This document shows, one piece after another, positions 18,775 to 27,651 of a DNA stretch of 64,000 bases (position 1 is the stretch's first letter; each line of letters begins with the position of its first letter). Source of the stretch: PALSA-612 sp963742925. GTDB lineage: Bacteria > Actinomycetota > Thermoleophilia > Gaiellales > Gaiellaceae. The stretch lies in the NCBI GenBank assembly GCA_963742925.1, contig CAVUNV010000013.1, positions 89,804-153,803 of the forward strand. Reading direction: 5' to 3'. A program made the translations under genes and the position numbers. The notes under the pieces were generated by a model, which was given only the letters and a program-made list of their open reading frames with translations, made no database searches and was not told the origin of the DNA.

Positions 18775-19353
18775 ATGAGCCTCTTTCGGCGAGGCGAGCC
18801 GGTCCACGTTCGACTCGCTCGCGAAGCCGGCCTCTCCGCGGAGGAACCGACGGCGGCCGCCGTGCCGGCGCGCGCCTGGGGGGAGGTGGGCATCCACGGG
18901 ATCGCCAGGCCGCGCGAGTGGGACGCCGTGGTGACGGCGGAGGCGCCGAGGCTCGGGGTGGGCGAGCTCGAATTCGTGGTGTTGCCGGACGGCACGCTGG
19001 TCGTCGACGACGCCCTCGACCTCGAGCCGGGCTCACTCGATCCGCTGGCGGCGGCGCTCGAGACCGGCCTGGAGCCGCCCTACCGGGCCTCGGCGGTGTG
19101 GCGTGGGGGCTCACAGTGGGGGGTCGCGGCCCGGCGGATCGAGGTCGTGCAGCTGCCCGAGAGCGTGCGCGGTGACGAGATCGTGCTGTCGGTCGCCGAG
19201 GGCCGGCGGTCGCTCGTCGTCGACGGCGAGCCGGCGTTCGGCAGCCTTCCCGCCCTCGAAAAGCTCGGAGCCGCCCGGGGCGGGGAGGCGTTCGTCATTC
19301 GTGCCGAGCGGCTCGTCGAGGATGCCTGGGCCATCGACGTGGCCCGCCTCTGA
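18775..19353 (+). CDS. Conserved hypothetical protein
   Basis: A 192-residue soluble protein that I cannot assign to a family. It starts MSLFRRGEPVHVRLAREAGL and is rich in short beta-type segments (LEFVVLPDGTLVVDD, IEVVQLPESVRGDEIVLSV, RSLVVDGEPAFGSLP). No membrane segment, signal or catalytic motif is evident. ATG at 18775 sits immediately after leader element B. It lies between raiA and secA in a housekeeping block; the function is unknown. Confidence 0.7.
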   Translation: MSLFRRGEPVHVRLAREAGLSAEEPTAAAVPARAWGEVGIHGIARPREWDAVVTAEAPRLGVGELEFVVLPDGTLVVDDALDLEPGSLDPLAAALETGLEPPYRASAVWRGGSQWGVAARRIEVVQLPESVRGDEIVLSVAEGRRSLVVDGEPAFGSLPALEKLGAARGGEAFVIRAERLVEDAWAIDVARL

Positions 19354-19491
19354 GACGCGTCGAGCCCGGCCCCCGGCCTCGCACCCGCAGGTCTCCCCGG
19401 GTGGGTGGGGGTTAGGGACGGAGCAGCATCGGTACGGAACAAGTAGCAGTCGGGCTCGCACACGACTGTGCCGAAAGTGGAACTTTCTCCC

Positions 19492-19517
19492 CGCCGCGGT
19501 GCCGGAGCACCGCGGCG
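19492..19517 (+). terminator. GC-rich hairpin between the hypothetical gene and secA
   Basis: An 11-bp perfect stem (19492-19502 with 19507-19517, arm CGCCGCGGTGC) and tetraloop CGGA stand alone in the 254-base gap. A promoter-like TTGCGG...TACCCT pair (to ~19602) precedes secA further on, so the hairpin probably ends upstream transcription; no T-run follows. Confidence 0.45.
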
Positions 19518-19607
19518 TCTGGGGCGTCGGCGCGGGAGCAGCAGGACGGGCCTGCGACAACTCTTGCGGGTGCAGGACGGTCGGTGCGAGGCGGTACCCT
19601 GTAGCTC

Positions 19608-22253
19608 ATGTCGCAGAACTACGGCGCCCTCGAGAAGGTCCTCCGAGCCGGCGAAGGCCGCCGGATCAAGACGCTCTCGAACCAGGCCGCGTACATCACG
19701 TCGCTGGAGCCTGATATCGAGCAGCTCTCCGACGACGAGCTGCGCGGGAAGACGGCCGAGTTCAAACAGCGCCACGAGAACGGGGAGTCTCTCGAGGACA
19801 TGTTGTTCGAGGCCTTCGCCTGCGTGCGCGAGGCACGCAAGCGAGAGTCCGGGCAGCGCATCTTCGACGTGCAGCTGATGGGCGGCATCGTCCTCCACGA
19901 GGGCGACATCGCCGAGATGAAGACCGGCGAAGGCAAGACGTTCGTAGCCAGCCTGGCGCTGTACCTGAACGCGATGTCGGGGCGGAACGTCCACCTCGTC
20001 ACCGTCAACGACTACCTGGCCAAGCGCGACGCCGAGTGGAACCGCGGCGTCTTCGAGCGCCTCGGCGCGTCGGTCGCCTACATCGAGAACATGATGCCGT
20101 TCGACACGCGCAAGGCGGCCTACGAGTGCGACATCACCTACGGCACCAACTCGGAGTTCGGGTTCGACTACCTGCGCGACAACATGGCCGTGTCCATGGA
20201 GGGCGTCGTCCAGCGCGGCGGCCACGCCTACGCGATCGTGGACGAGGTCGACTCGATCCTGGTCGACGAGGCCCGGACGCCGCTGATCATCTCCGGCGAG
20301 CCCGAGACGGCCGCGAAGACCTACTACGACTTCGCGCGAATCATCCGCGACCTGGAGGGTGTGCCGTACAAGCCGCCGTCGAAGATCGACAAGACCGAAG
20401 AGCCGGACGTCGACTACACGTTCGACGAGAAGTTCAAGACAGTCTCGCCGCTTCCGCGCGGCATCCACACCGTCGAGCGGGCGCTCAGGATCGACAACCT
20501 CTACGACCCGCGCAACGTCCAGCTCGTCAACCACCTCTCCCAGGCGCTGAAGGCGCAGGCGCTCTTCCACCGGGACGTCGACTACGTCGTCCAGGACGGC
20601 GAGGTGAAGATCGTCGACGAGTTCACGGGCCGGATCATGGAGGGACGCCGCTGGAGCGAGGGGCTGCACCAGGCGGTCGAGGCCAAGGAGGGCGTCGACA
20701 TCCAGGAGGAGCACGTCACGCTCGCGACGATCACGCTCCAGAACTACTTCCGCCTCTACGAGAAGCTGGCCGGCATGACCGGTACCGCGAAGACGGAGGA
20801 GAAGGAGTTCACCGAGATCTACGACCTGCACGTGGTCGAGATCCCGACCAACGAGACGGTCGCCCGCGACGACAAGAACGACCTGATCTTCCGGACCAAG
20901 CAGGCGAAGTTCAACGCGGCGCTCGAGGACATCGTCGAGCGGCACGCCAAGGGCCAGCCGGTGCTCGTCGGCACCATCGACGTCGAGACGTCCGAGTACT
21001 TCTCGGAGATGTTCAAGCGTCGCGGGATCACGCACAACGTCCTGAATGCCAAGCAGCACGAGCGCGAGGCGGAGATCATCATGGATGCCGGTCAGCCCGG
21101 CGCGGTGACGATCTCGACCAACATGGCCGGTCGCGGCGTCGACATCAAGCTCGGCGAGGGTGTCCTCGAGCTCGGCGGCCTGTACGTCGTCGGCACCGAG
21201 CGCCACGAGGCGCGGCGCATCGACAACCAGCTGCGCGGCCGTTCGGGGCGCCAGGGGGATCCCGGCGAGTCCCGCTTCTACCTGTCCGGTGAGGACCAGC
21301 TCGTGCGGCTGTTCGCCGGCGACCGGATCAAGAACATCATGTCCCGCTTCAAGGTGCCGGACGACCAGCCCATGGAGGCCAAGGTCCTGTCGCGCCAGAT
21401 CGAGAACGCGCAGAAGAAGGTCGAGGAGCAGAACTTCGTCATGCGCAAGAACGTCCTCAAGTACGACGACGTCATGAACAAGCAGCGCACGGTCATCTAC
21501 CAGCAGCGGCGCCAGGTGCTCGAAGGGCAGGACCTGTCCGAAGAGGTCAAGGAGTGGATCGACGAGATGATCGATCACACCGTCGACCTGTTCGCGACCG
21601 ACACCGGCGAGGGCTGGGACCTCGACCAGCTCTGCCAGGCGATGACGACGCTGTACGGCTCCGACATGACCGCGGACGAGCTGCGCGAGGACTACGCCGG
21701 CCGCCTCGAGCGGGAGACGCTCGTCGACGACTTCCGGGAGGACGCCCAGGAGGCGTACGTCGAGAAGGAGCAGCAGCTCGGCGAGGAGCTGATGCGGGAG
21801 CTCGAGCGCTTCGTGATCCTCCAGGTCGTCGACACCCGCTGGCGCGAGCACCTCGAGTCGATGGACTACCTCCGCGAGGGTGTGCACCTCCGCTCCATGG
21901 CCCAGAAGGACCCCCTGGTCGAGTACACGGCCGAGGGTCACAAGATGTTCGAGGAGCTGTCGCAGACGATCCGCGAGGAGGTCGTGTTCACGCTCTTCCA
22001 CGCCGAGCTGGCACCCGAGGAGGCAGCCGAGCTGTCGCTGAACGGACAGGAGGGCGGGAACGGCGCCCTGAGCTACGAGCACCAGTCGCTGGCCGGCGCC
22101 GACGCGATCGCCGCCGCGACAGCCGGCGAGGCCGTCGCCGCGGCGGCCCCGATGACGCAGCAGCGGCACGTCTCGGAGCACGAGAAAGTGGGCAGGAACG
22201 ACCCGTGCTGGTGCGGCTCCGGCAAGAAGTACAAGAAGTGCCACGGCGCTTGA
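19608..22253 (+). CDS. secA: Preprotein translocase ATPase SecA
   Basis: An 881-residue motor that drives unfolded preproteins through SecYEG. Visible: MKTGEGKT (Walker A), DEVDSILVDEARTPL (DEAD region), TNMAGRGVDIKLG, GRSGRQGDPGES (motif VI) and the C-terminal zinc-binding tail C-x-C-x8-CH in PCWCGSGKKYKKCHGA, which in relatives contacts SecB or ribosome/lipid. ATG 19608; length is typical of SecA1. Confidence 0.97.
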   Translation: MSQNYGALEKVLRAGEGRRIKTLSNQAAYITSLEPDIEQLSDDELRGKTAEFKQRHENGESLEDMLFEAFACVREARKRESGQRIFDVQLMGGIVLHEGDIAEMKTGEGKTFVASLALYLNAMSGRNVHLVTVNDYLAKRDAEWNRGVFERLGASVAYIENMMPFDTRKAAYECDITYGTNSEFGFDYLRDNMAVSMEGVVQRGGHAYAIVDEVDSILVDEARTPLIISGEPETAAKTYYDFARIIRDLEGVPYKPPSKIDKTEEPDVDYTFDEKFKTVSPLPRGIHTVERALRIDNLYDPRNVQLVNHLSQALKAQALFHRDVDYVVQDGEVKIVDEFTGRIMEGRRWSEGLHQAVEAKEGVDIQEEHVTLATITLQNYFRLYEKLAGMTGTAKTEEKEFTEIYDLHVVEIPTNETVARDDKNDLIFRTKQAKFNAALEDIVERHAKGQPVLVGTIDVETSEYFSEMFKRRGITHNVLNAKQHEREAEIIMDAGQPGAVTISTNMAGRGVDIKLGEGVLELGGLYVVGTERHEARRIDNQLRGRSGRQGDPGESRFYLSGEDQLVRLFAGDRIKNIMSRFKVPDDQPMEAKVLSRQIENAQKKVEEQNFVMRKNVLKYDDVMNKQRTVIYQQRRQVLEGQDLSEEVKEWIDEMIDHTVDLFATDTGEGWDLDQLCQAMTTLYGSDMTADELREDYAGRLERETLVDDFREDAQEAYVEKEQQLGEELMRELERFVILQVVDTRWREHLESMDYLREGVHLRSMAQKDPLVEYTAEGHKMFEELSQTIREEVVFTLFHAELAPEEAAELSLNGQEGGNGALSYEHQSLAGADAIAAATAGEAVAAAAPMTQQRHVSEHEKVGRNDPCWCGSGKKYKKCHGA

Positions 22254-22282
22254 CACGGGGGAAACGGCCGGTTTCCCCCGTG
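22254..22282 (+). terminator. Terminator hairpin after secA
   Basis: A 12-bp perfect stem (22254-22265 with 22271-22282, arm CACGGGGGAAAC) and a 5-base loop begin at the base after the secA stop. The tract after it is C-rich, not T-rich. Confidence 0.65.
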
Positions 22283-22396
22283 AGCCCCCTTCCCCGCCGG
22301 GTCGCGTCCCACTTCTGCTGAGCTACGCCGCGGCCAAGCCACGGCTCCGCCGCCGGTGGAGGCGAATGGCATAGCGGTTCGACCCGGTTGCCAGGC

Positions 22397-22402
22397 TACG
22401 AT
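22397..22402 (+). promoter_or_regulatory. Probable -10 element of prfB (leaderless transcript)
   Basis: TACGAT is placed so that transcription would start at or next to the GTG at 22409, with TTCGAC near 22379 as a possible -35. No ribosome site precedes the GTG, consistent with a leaderless mRNA, which is common in actinobacteria. Confidence 0.4.
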
Positions 22403-22408
22403 GGGGCC

Positions 22409-23528
22409 GTGACCGAAGAGCAGCAGCAGCCGCTCGCAGCTCAGCTCGAGGAGATCGGGGTCCAGCTGGCCTGGGTCCGTGATTACCTTTGACCCGGATC
22501 GCCTGAAGACGAGGATCGCAGAGCTGGAGGCCGAGATGGGGCGGCCCGGCTTCTGGGACGACCAGCAACACGCCGCCTCCGTCTCCACTGAGCACTCCCG
22601 CTTGACGCGTCGGCTCGACCGCTACGAGCGACTGCTTGGCGACTACGAGGACGCGGCCGAGCTCGCCGCCATGGACGGCGACATGGAGTCCGACATCGCC
22701 GAGTCGATCCAGCCGCTCCGCCGCGAGCTCGAGCACCTTCAGGAGGACGCGCTGTTCACGGGCGAGTTCGACGCCGGCGACGCGATCGTCACGATTGTCG
22801 GAGGCACGGGCGGGACCGATGCCCAGGACTGGGCCGAGATCTTGCTGCGGATGTACCTGCGCTGGGCGGCCGGGCGCGGCTACGAAGCGGAGCTGCTCGA
22901 GGCCAGCCCTGGCGAGGAAGCCGGGCTGAAGTCGGCCACGTTCACGGTCAAGGGCGAGAACGCGTACGGAGCCCTGAAGGCCGAGCGCGGCGTTCACCGT
23001 CTCGTCCGTCTGTCGCCCTTCGACCAGGCCCACCGCCGCCACACGTCGTTCGCGCAGGTGATCGTCAGCCCGCTCGTCGCTGACGACGTCGACGTCGAGG
23101 TGGACGAGGCCGATCTGCGCATCGACACCTACCGGGCCTCGGGCGCCGGCGGCCAGCACGTGAACAAGACCGACTCGGCCGTTCGCATCACGCACGTGCC
23201 GACCGGCATCGTCGTCCAGTGCCAGAACGAGCGCTCCCAGTCCTCGAACAAGGCCACTGCCATGCGCGTGCTCAAGTCCCGTCTGGCCGAGCTGGAGCAG
23301 GAACGTCACGAAGAAGAGATGGCCCGCGAGCGCGGTGTGGTGCAGGACACGGGCTTCGGAAGTCAAATCCGGAGCTATGTCCTCCACCCGTACCAGATCG
23401 TCAAGGACCACCGCACCGATCACGAGGCGGGAAATGCGCAGGGCGTCCTCGACGGCGACCTGGACGGGTTCATCCGCGCGTACCTGCTCGCGCAGGCAAC
23501 CGGCCGGGCCCGCCGGGGGATCGGCTAA
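22409..23528 (+). CDS. prfB: Peptide chain release factor 2, with programmed +1 frameshift
   Basis: RF2 releases peptides at UGA/UAA. The first 26 codons from GTG 22409 end at CTT TGA (22487-22492); a +1 slip on CTTTGAC continues into the 340-plus-residue body, as in classic prfB autoregulation. The body has the RF2-type anticodon tripeptide SPF (RLVRLSPFDQ) and the peptidyl-hydrolysis motif GGQ (GAGGQHVNK). A plain open frame begins at GTG 22479, but that would discard the conserved N-terminal helix and ignore the slippery site. Confidence 0.93.
22487..22493 (+). promoter_or_regulatory. prfB programmed +1 frameshift site
   Basis: CTTTGAC: the in-frame TGA is read by RF2 itself, so scarce RF2 favours slipping to the +1 frame. 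Residues before (LAWVRDYL) and after (DPDRLKTRI) join into the normal RF2 N-terminus. Confidence 0.9.
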
Positions 23529-23564
23529 ACTCCCTGCAACCGGCGGAGATCGCCGCCCCTTGTC

Positions 23565-24329
23565 GTGCAGGAGCTGAACCTCCAAACAGAAGCGCCGCCG
23601 GAGTCCGTCGCGGAGCCGATCGCCCCGAAGGCCTCGGCCGGCGCGGGCGCGATGATCGTCTTCGACGGCGTGACGAAGGTCTACGAGCCCGACGTGACGG
23701 CGCTCCGGGACGTGTCTTTCGTGATCGACAAGGGTGACTTCGTGTTCATCGTCGGCGCGTCCGGATCAGGAAAGTCGACGATCATCCGCCTGCTGCTCAA
23801 GGAGATCGAGCCGACGCAGGGACGCATCATCGTCGGCGGTCGCGATCTCGGACGGCTCCAGCGCTCGAAGGTGCCGATGCTGCGCCGCAACGTCCAGTGC
23901 GTGTTCCAGGACTTCAAGCTGCTGCCGAACCGCACCGCCTGGGAGAACGTGGCCTACGCGCTCAAGGTGCAGGGCGAGAGCCGGGATTCGATTCGCAAGA
24001 AGGTGCCCGAGGTGTTGGGTCTCGTCGGGCTCGCGCACAAGGGATCGTCGCTTCCGGACGAGCTGTCGGGTGGCGAGCAGCAGCGCGTCTCGATCGCGCG
24101 GGCCGTCGTCAACCACCCGCCACTGCTGGTCTGCGACGAGCCGACCGGGAACCTCGACCCCGACACGTCGGTCGGGATCATGCAGCTGCTCTACCGGATC
24201 AACCGGGCGGGTACGACCATCCTGATGGTCACGCACGACCGCGAGATGGTGGACAAGATGCGCAAGCGCGTGATCGCACTCGACGGCGGCCGCCTCGCCC
24301 GTGACGAGCGCCGCGGAGGCTACGAATGA
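23565..24329 (+). CDS. ftsE: Cell division ATP-binding protein FtsE
   Basis: An ABC-type ATPase that with FtsX controls septal peptidoglycan hydrolases. Walker A GASGSGKST, signature LSGGEQQR, Walker B LLVCDEPTGNLDPD, H-loop VTHDREM. From GTG 23565 it is 254 residues; homology starts at an internal ATG (23652, MIVFDGVTKVYEPD), which would give the usual ~225, so the first 29 residues may be untranslated or an extension. A TAAACT -10-like box overlaps the prfB stop. The stop overlaps ftsX (ATGA). Confidence 0.93.
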   Translation: MQELNLQTEAPPESVAEPIAPKASAGAGAMIVFDGVTKVYEPDVTALRDVSFVIDKGDFVFIVGASGSGKSTIIRLLLKEIEPTQGRIIVGGRDLGRLQRSKVPMLRRNVQCVFQDFKLLPNRTAWENVAYALKVQGESRDSIRKKVPEVLGLVGLAHKGSSLPDELSGGEQQRVSIARAVVNHPPLLVCDEPTGNLDPDTSVGIMQLLYRINRAGTTILMVTHDREMVDKMRKRVIALDGGRLARDERRGGYE

Positions 24330-25234
24330 AGCTGCGGACGATCGTCGGCGAGGCAGTCCGCTCGCTGGGCGCGACGATGTCGACCACCGTCGCGGCGACG
24401 CTGACCGTGCTGATCGGCATGTTCGTCCTCGGGGTGTCGATCGCGCTCGGAACCTGGGTGCTGTCGTGGAGCGACCACGTCAAGAGCCAGCTGCTGGTCA
24501 AGGTCGACATGTGCACGGCCGGCTACAACTCCTGCACCAGGACGGCCACAGCCCAGGAGATCAACGCCGTGCGCGTGTGGCTGGTCAAGGATCCGCGCGT
24601 CAAGTCCTTCGAGCCGATCACGCCGCGAGAGGGCCTGAAGCGGATGCGCAAGAAGTATCCGGACCTGACGCGCGACCTGGCGACCAATCCGATCCCGTTC
24701 GAGTTCGACATCACGCCCAAGAAAGCCGAGTACAACGCGCAGATCAAGCAGAGCCTCCTCACCGCCGGCCCGGCCCAGACCAAGCTCGCCGGGGTCGACA
24801 CCATCGACGACGGAGGCTCGACGTCGAAGCGCATTCTCAGGGTGGGGAGCATCATCGAGATCGTCTTCCTCGTCGGTCTGATCGTGCTGCTGATCGCCTC
24901 GACGCTCCTGATCGCGAACACGATCCGGTTGTCGATCTTCGCGCGGCGACGTGAGATCGAGGTGATGAAGCTCGTCGGCGCGTCGAACTGGTTCGTGCGC
25001 GGCCCGTTCATGGTCGAAGGGCTCATCTGTGGCATTGCCGGGTCGCTGATGGCGGTGTTCCTGCTGCTGATCGGCAAGCTCGTCGTCCTCCCGGCGATCC
25101 TCGGCCACATCAAGGACTCGAAGGACGTGCACGCGATGGGGTTCGGCGTGATCGCGCTGCTGATGATCGCGGCCGGGCTGATGCTCGGAGCCGCCGGCTC
25201 GGGCCTGACAGTCCGTCGGTTCCTGCGCGTCTGA
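24326..25234 (+). CDS. ftsX: Cell division membrane protein FtsX
   Basis: A 302-residue permease-like protein: one N-terminal helix (~22-45), an extracytoplasmic domain (~46-170) with two cysteines (MCTAGYNSCT), and three C-terminal helices carrying the FtsX core (ANTIRLSIFARRREIEVMKLVGAS). It forms the FtsEX complex with the gene before it, which it overlaps by 4 bases. Confidence 0.93.
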   Translation: MKLRTIVGEAVRSLGATMSTTVAATLTVLIGMFVLGVSIALGTWVLSWSDHVKSQLLVKVDMCTAGYNSCTRTATAQEINAVRVWLVKDPRVKSFEPITPREGLKRMRKKYPDLTRDLATNPIPFEFDITPKKAEYNAQIKQSLLTAGPAQTKLAGVDTIDDGGSTSKRILRVGSIIEIVFLVGLIVLLIASTLLIANTIRLSIFARRREIEVMKLVGASNWFVRGPFMVEGLICGIAGSLMAVFLLLIGKLVVLPAILGHIKDSKDVHAMGFGVIALLMIAAGLMLGAAGSGLTVRRFLRV

Positions 25235-25269
25235 CGGCGCTTGCGCCTCGACACCGTTCTGTTTTCCCC

Positions 25270-25296
25270 CCGGGGCCTTCGGCCCTGACCCCCCGG
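25270..25296 (+). terminator. Possible terminator after ftsX
   Basis: CCGGGG (25270-25275) can pair with CCCCGG (25291-25296), or the inner GGGGCC-TTC-GGCCCT hairpin can form; TTTG follows. The fold is ambiguous. Confidence 0.4.
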
Positions 25297-25337
25297 TTTG
25301 AGCGTAGCGCGCAATCTGTGACGCGTGTGAGACGCCT

Positions 25338-27068
25338 GTGTGCCAAGAGCGTGACGATCAGTCCACAGCCGTGAACGAGCGCGACCCGGGTAGCGAGCGC
25401 GTCGTCGTCGAGGTCGGCAGCCGCGGCCGGCTCGTGGTCGGTGAGCCGTATTTCGAGCCCGGCGTGCCGATCGTCATCGACCGGAAGGGCCTCGGCGACG
25501 CTCGGCCGGGCGATCTCGCCGTCGTCCGTACCGGCCGTGGCCGGGCCAAGCTCGAGCGGGTGATCGGGCCTGCGAACCGGATCGAGAGCGTCCTCGACGG
25601 GCTGCTCGCCTCGCGCGGTGAGCGGGGTGCGCACGAGCCCCACACGCTCCCCGAGCCGTCTCTCGAGGGGCGCGTCGACCTTCGTGAGCTGCCCACGTTC
25701 ACGATCGACCCGGAGACGGCGAAGGACTTCGACGACGCGATCTCGGTGCGCCCCGAAGGCGACGGCCTCCGCGCCTACGTCCACATCGCCGACGTCTCGT
25801 TCTTCGTCTCCACGGGAACGCCACTCGACCGGGGCGCGGCCGAGCGCGGCTTCTCGGTCTACGTCCCCGGGCTGGTGGCGCCGATGCTCCCCCACGACCT
25901 CGCGGACGACGCGTGCAGCCTCCGGCCGAACCAGGATCGCCTGACGGTCACGGTCGAGGTCCCGTTCGATGCCGGGCTCCGCGCCGGTGAGCCGCTCTTC
26001 TACCGCTCGGTGATCCGCAGCGGTGCCCGGCTCACCTACGGGCAGGCGGAGCGGATCCTGGACGGCCGCGAGCAGGCCGATCCGGAGATCGGAGCAGGTC
26101 TCCGGCTCGCCGAGCGGCTGACGACCGAGTTGCGGGAGCGGAGGTTCGCTCGCGGGGCACTCCGCATCGAGACGCGCGAGGTCACGTTCGCGTTCGACGG
26201 CGAGGGTCACGTCGAGCGCGCGTGGTCGGAGAGCGAGCCGCACGCCCACATGCTGGTCGAGGAGCTGATGATCCTTGCCAACGAGGCAGTCGGGGCGCTC
26301 CTCGCCGGTCGCCGCCGGGAGGCGCTCTACCGCGTCCACGAGCGCCCCGACCCACAGGCGATCGGACGGCTGCTCGCGGTGCTCGCCGACCTCGAGGTGC
26401 CGACGCCGGCCGCGCCGGACCCGGAGCAGCTCTCGGGCGGCGTCGCAGCGACGCTGGCCGCCGGCATCTCGGAGCGGGTCACCGAGTACGTGCAGCAGAC
26501 GGGCCGCGGCGCGGAAGCCTTCCCCTCGCTCGTCCTGCGCTCGCTCAAGCAGGCGCGCTACGACCCGCGCAACCTCGGCCATTCGGGCCTCGCCAGCACG
26601 GCGTACTGCCACTTCACGTCGCCGATCCGCCGCTATCCCGACCTCGTCTGCCATCGCGCGCTGCTGCGCGAGCTCGGTGCCTCGGACGAGCCGCTGCCCG
26701 AAGACCTGTCCGGCCTGGCTGTCCACGTCTCGGCCCGCGAGCGCGCCGCCACCGACGTCGAGTACGCCGCCGACGCCATCTGCCTGGCCTGGCTGCTCGA
26801 CGACACGCTTTTCGAGCGCGGCTGGGAGACGAGCTTCGAGGGCGAGATCATCGGGCTGATCGCATCGGGTCTGTTCGTTCGGTTCGGCGATGTCTTCGAG
26901 GGCTATCTGCCCATGCGTCGCTTGTCCGACTACTACGAGCTGAACGTGCTGGGCACAGCACTCGAAGGGCGACGGAGCGGCAGGCGTTACCGGCTTGGCG
27001 ATTCCATCGAAGTGCGCGTCGAGAAGATCGAACGAGCCGAGGGCAAGGTCGAACTTTCTCTCGCGTAG
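25338..27068 (+). CDS. rnr: RNB-domain exoribonuclease (RNase R/RNase II family)
   Basis: About 576 residues. OB-fold start (VVVEVGSRGRLVVGEPYF), RNB catalytic domain with the metal-binding set in TIDPETAKDFDDAISV and HSGLASTAYCHFTSPIRRYPDLVCHR, and a C-terminal S1 domain (FEGEIIGLIASGLFVRF ... YRLGDSIEVRVEKI). It degrades structured RNA 3'-5'. Shorter than E. coli RNase R. The start is GTG 25338 or GTG 25371. smpB, frequent next to rnr, is not seen; the accessory region begins right after the stop. Confidence 0.88.
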   Translation: MCQERDDQSTAVNERDPGSERVVVEVGSRGRLVVGEPYFEPGVPIVIDRKGLGDARPGDLAVVRTGRGRAKLERVIGPANRIESVLDGLLASRGERGAHEPHTLPEPSLEGRVDLRELPTFTIDPETAKDFDDAISVRPEGDGLRAYVHIADVSFFVSTGTPLDRGAAERGFSVYVPGLVAPMLPHDLADDACSLRPNQDRLTVTVEVPFDAGLRAGEPLFYRSVIRSGARLTYGQAERILDGREQADPEIGAGLRLAERLTTELRERRFARGALRIETREVTFAFDGEGHVERAWSESEPHAHMLVEELMILANEAVGALLAGRRREALYRVHERPDPQAIGRLLAVLADLEVPTPAAPDPEQLSGGVAATLAAGISERVTEYVQQTGRGAEAFPSLVLRSLKQARYDPRNLGHSGLASTAYCHFTSPIRRYPDLVCHRALLRELGASDEPLPEDLSGLAVHVSARERAATDVEYAADAICLAWLLDDTLFERGWETSFEGEIIGLIASGLFVRFGDVFEGYLPMRRLSDYYELNVLGTALEGRRSGRRYRLGDSIEVRVEKIERAEGKVELSLA

Positions 27069-27074
27069 CGTCGC

Positions 27075-27115
27075 GCCCCCCGGCAAGAATCGAACTTGCC
27101 ACGCGGTTTGGGAGC
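27075..27115 (-). other. tRNA 3'-half-like scar (possible attachment site)
   Basis: On the minus strand a perfect T-arm (5-bp stem GCAAG/CTTGC with loop TTCGATT, 27083-27099) is preceded by an anticodon-loop-like CTCCCAA (Gly CCC reading) and followed by an acceptor-like CGGGGGG. The 5' half of the anticodon stem pairs poorly and no D-arm or 5' acceptor strand can be found. A 3' half alone is what tRNA-targeting integrases leave at one element end. It lies exactly at the change from conserved to accessory DNA. Confidence 0.4.
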
Positions 27116-27447
27116 CGGCGCGTGCCCACCCGCCCGTTTCCAGGGAGAAAGGGGCATCGAGCGGGCGCGTGCACCAGTGATTGCACCAGTCCCCGAGAAG
27201 GCGTAGTCATGAAGCGCGCTTTGAACGGGACCGAGGCTCGAGCCCACGGCGCTGATCAGCCTCTCTACTTATCATCGCGCGTGCGACCTGCGGCCCAGAA
27301 GGCTGCGAACCTGGACCACCGCTTTCCGGGCGCTAGGCAAGCGACCCGGCCCCGCCAGCTCCACATCAATCCTCTAGGCAGATCGCGGCAGTCCGGGTCA
27401 GCGGGTTCACGGGTATAGGAATCGACCAAGCCCCATCGGCACTGCCG
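27116..27447. other. Non-coding stretch after the tRNA-like scar
   Basis: No supportable gene. It holds a direct repeat of TGCACCAGT (27170-27190), and at 27375-27401 a ~26-bp segment (AGATCGCGGCAGTCCGGGTC...) that recurs at 34391-34416 beside an IS end. Confidence 0.5.
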
Positions 27448-27567
27448 CTCAGCATGCTCGTCAAGGCAACCGGGCTCTCTCTTCGCTACTGCTCGCAGAT
27501 CCGTCGCGGCGAAAAGGTGCCGCACCCGCGGCACGGGGAGGGTTTTCGCACCGCCGAGGCACCATGA
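27448..27567 (+). pseudogene. C-terminal fragment of an HTH protein
   Basis: The frame reads LVKATGLSLRYCSQIRRGEKVPHPRHGEG before TGA at 27565-27567. This resembles the recognition-helix end of XRE-like HTH proteins found next to integrase genes. There is no start or upstream domain, so it is a remnant. Confidence 0.4.
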
Positions 27568-27651
27568 ATGGCTTCGCTAGCCATGCGACCCTCGCGCTCA
27601 TCGACGGCCAGTCTGCCGAGCAAACTCATTGATGTCAGCACAACGGGTGGG

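Noticed and set aside
27068..27200. tmRNA or a complete tRNA next to rnr
   Set aside because: Only a T-arm and the 3' acceptor side fit. No tag-peptide region, 5' acceptor strand or D-arm was found, so it is listed as a scar.
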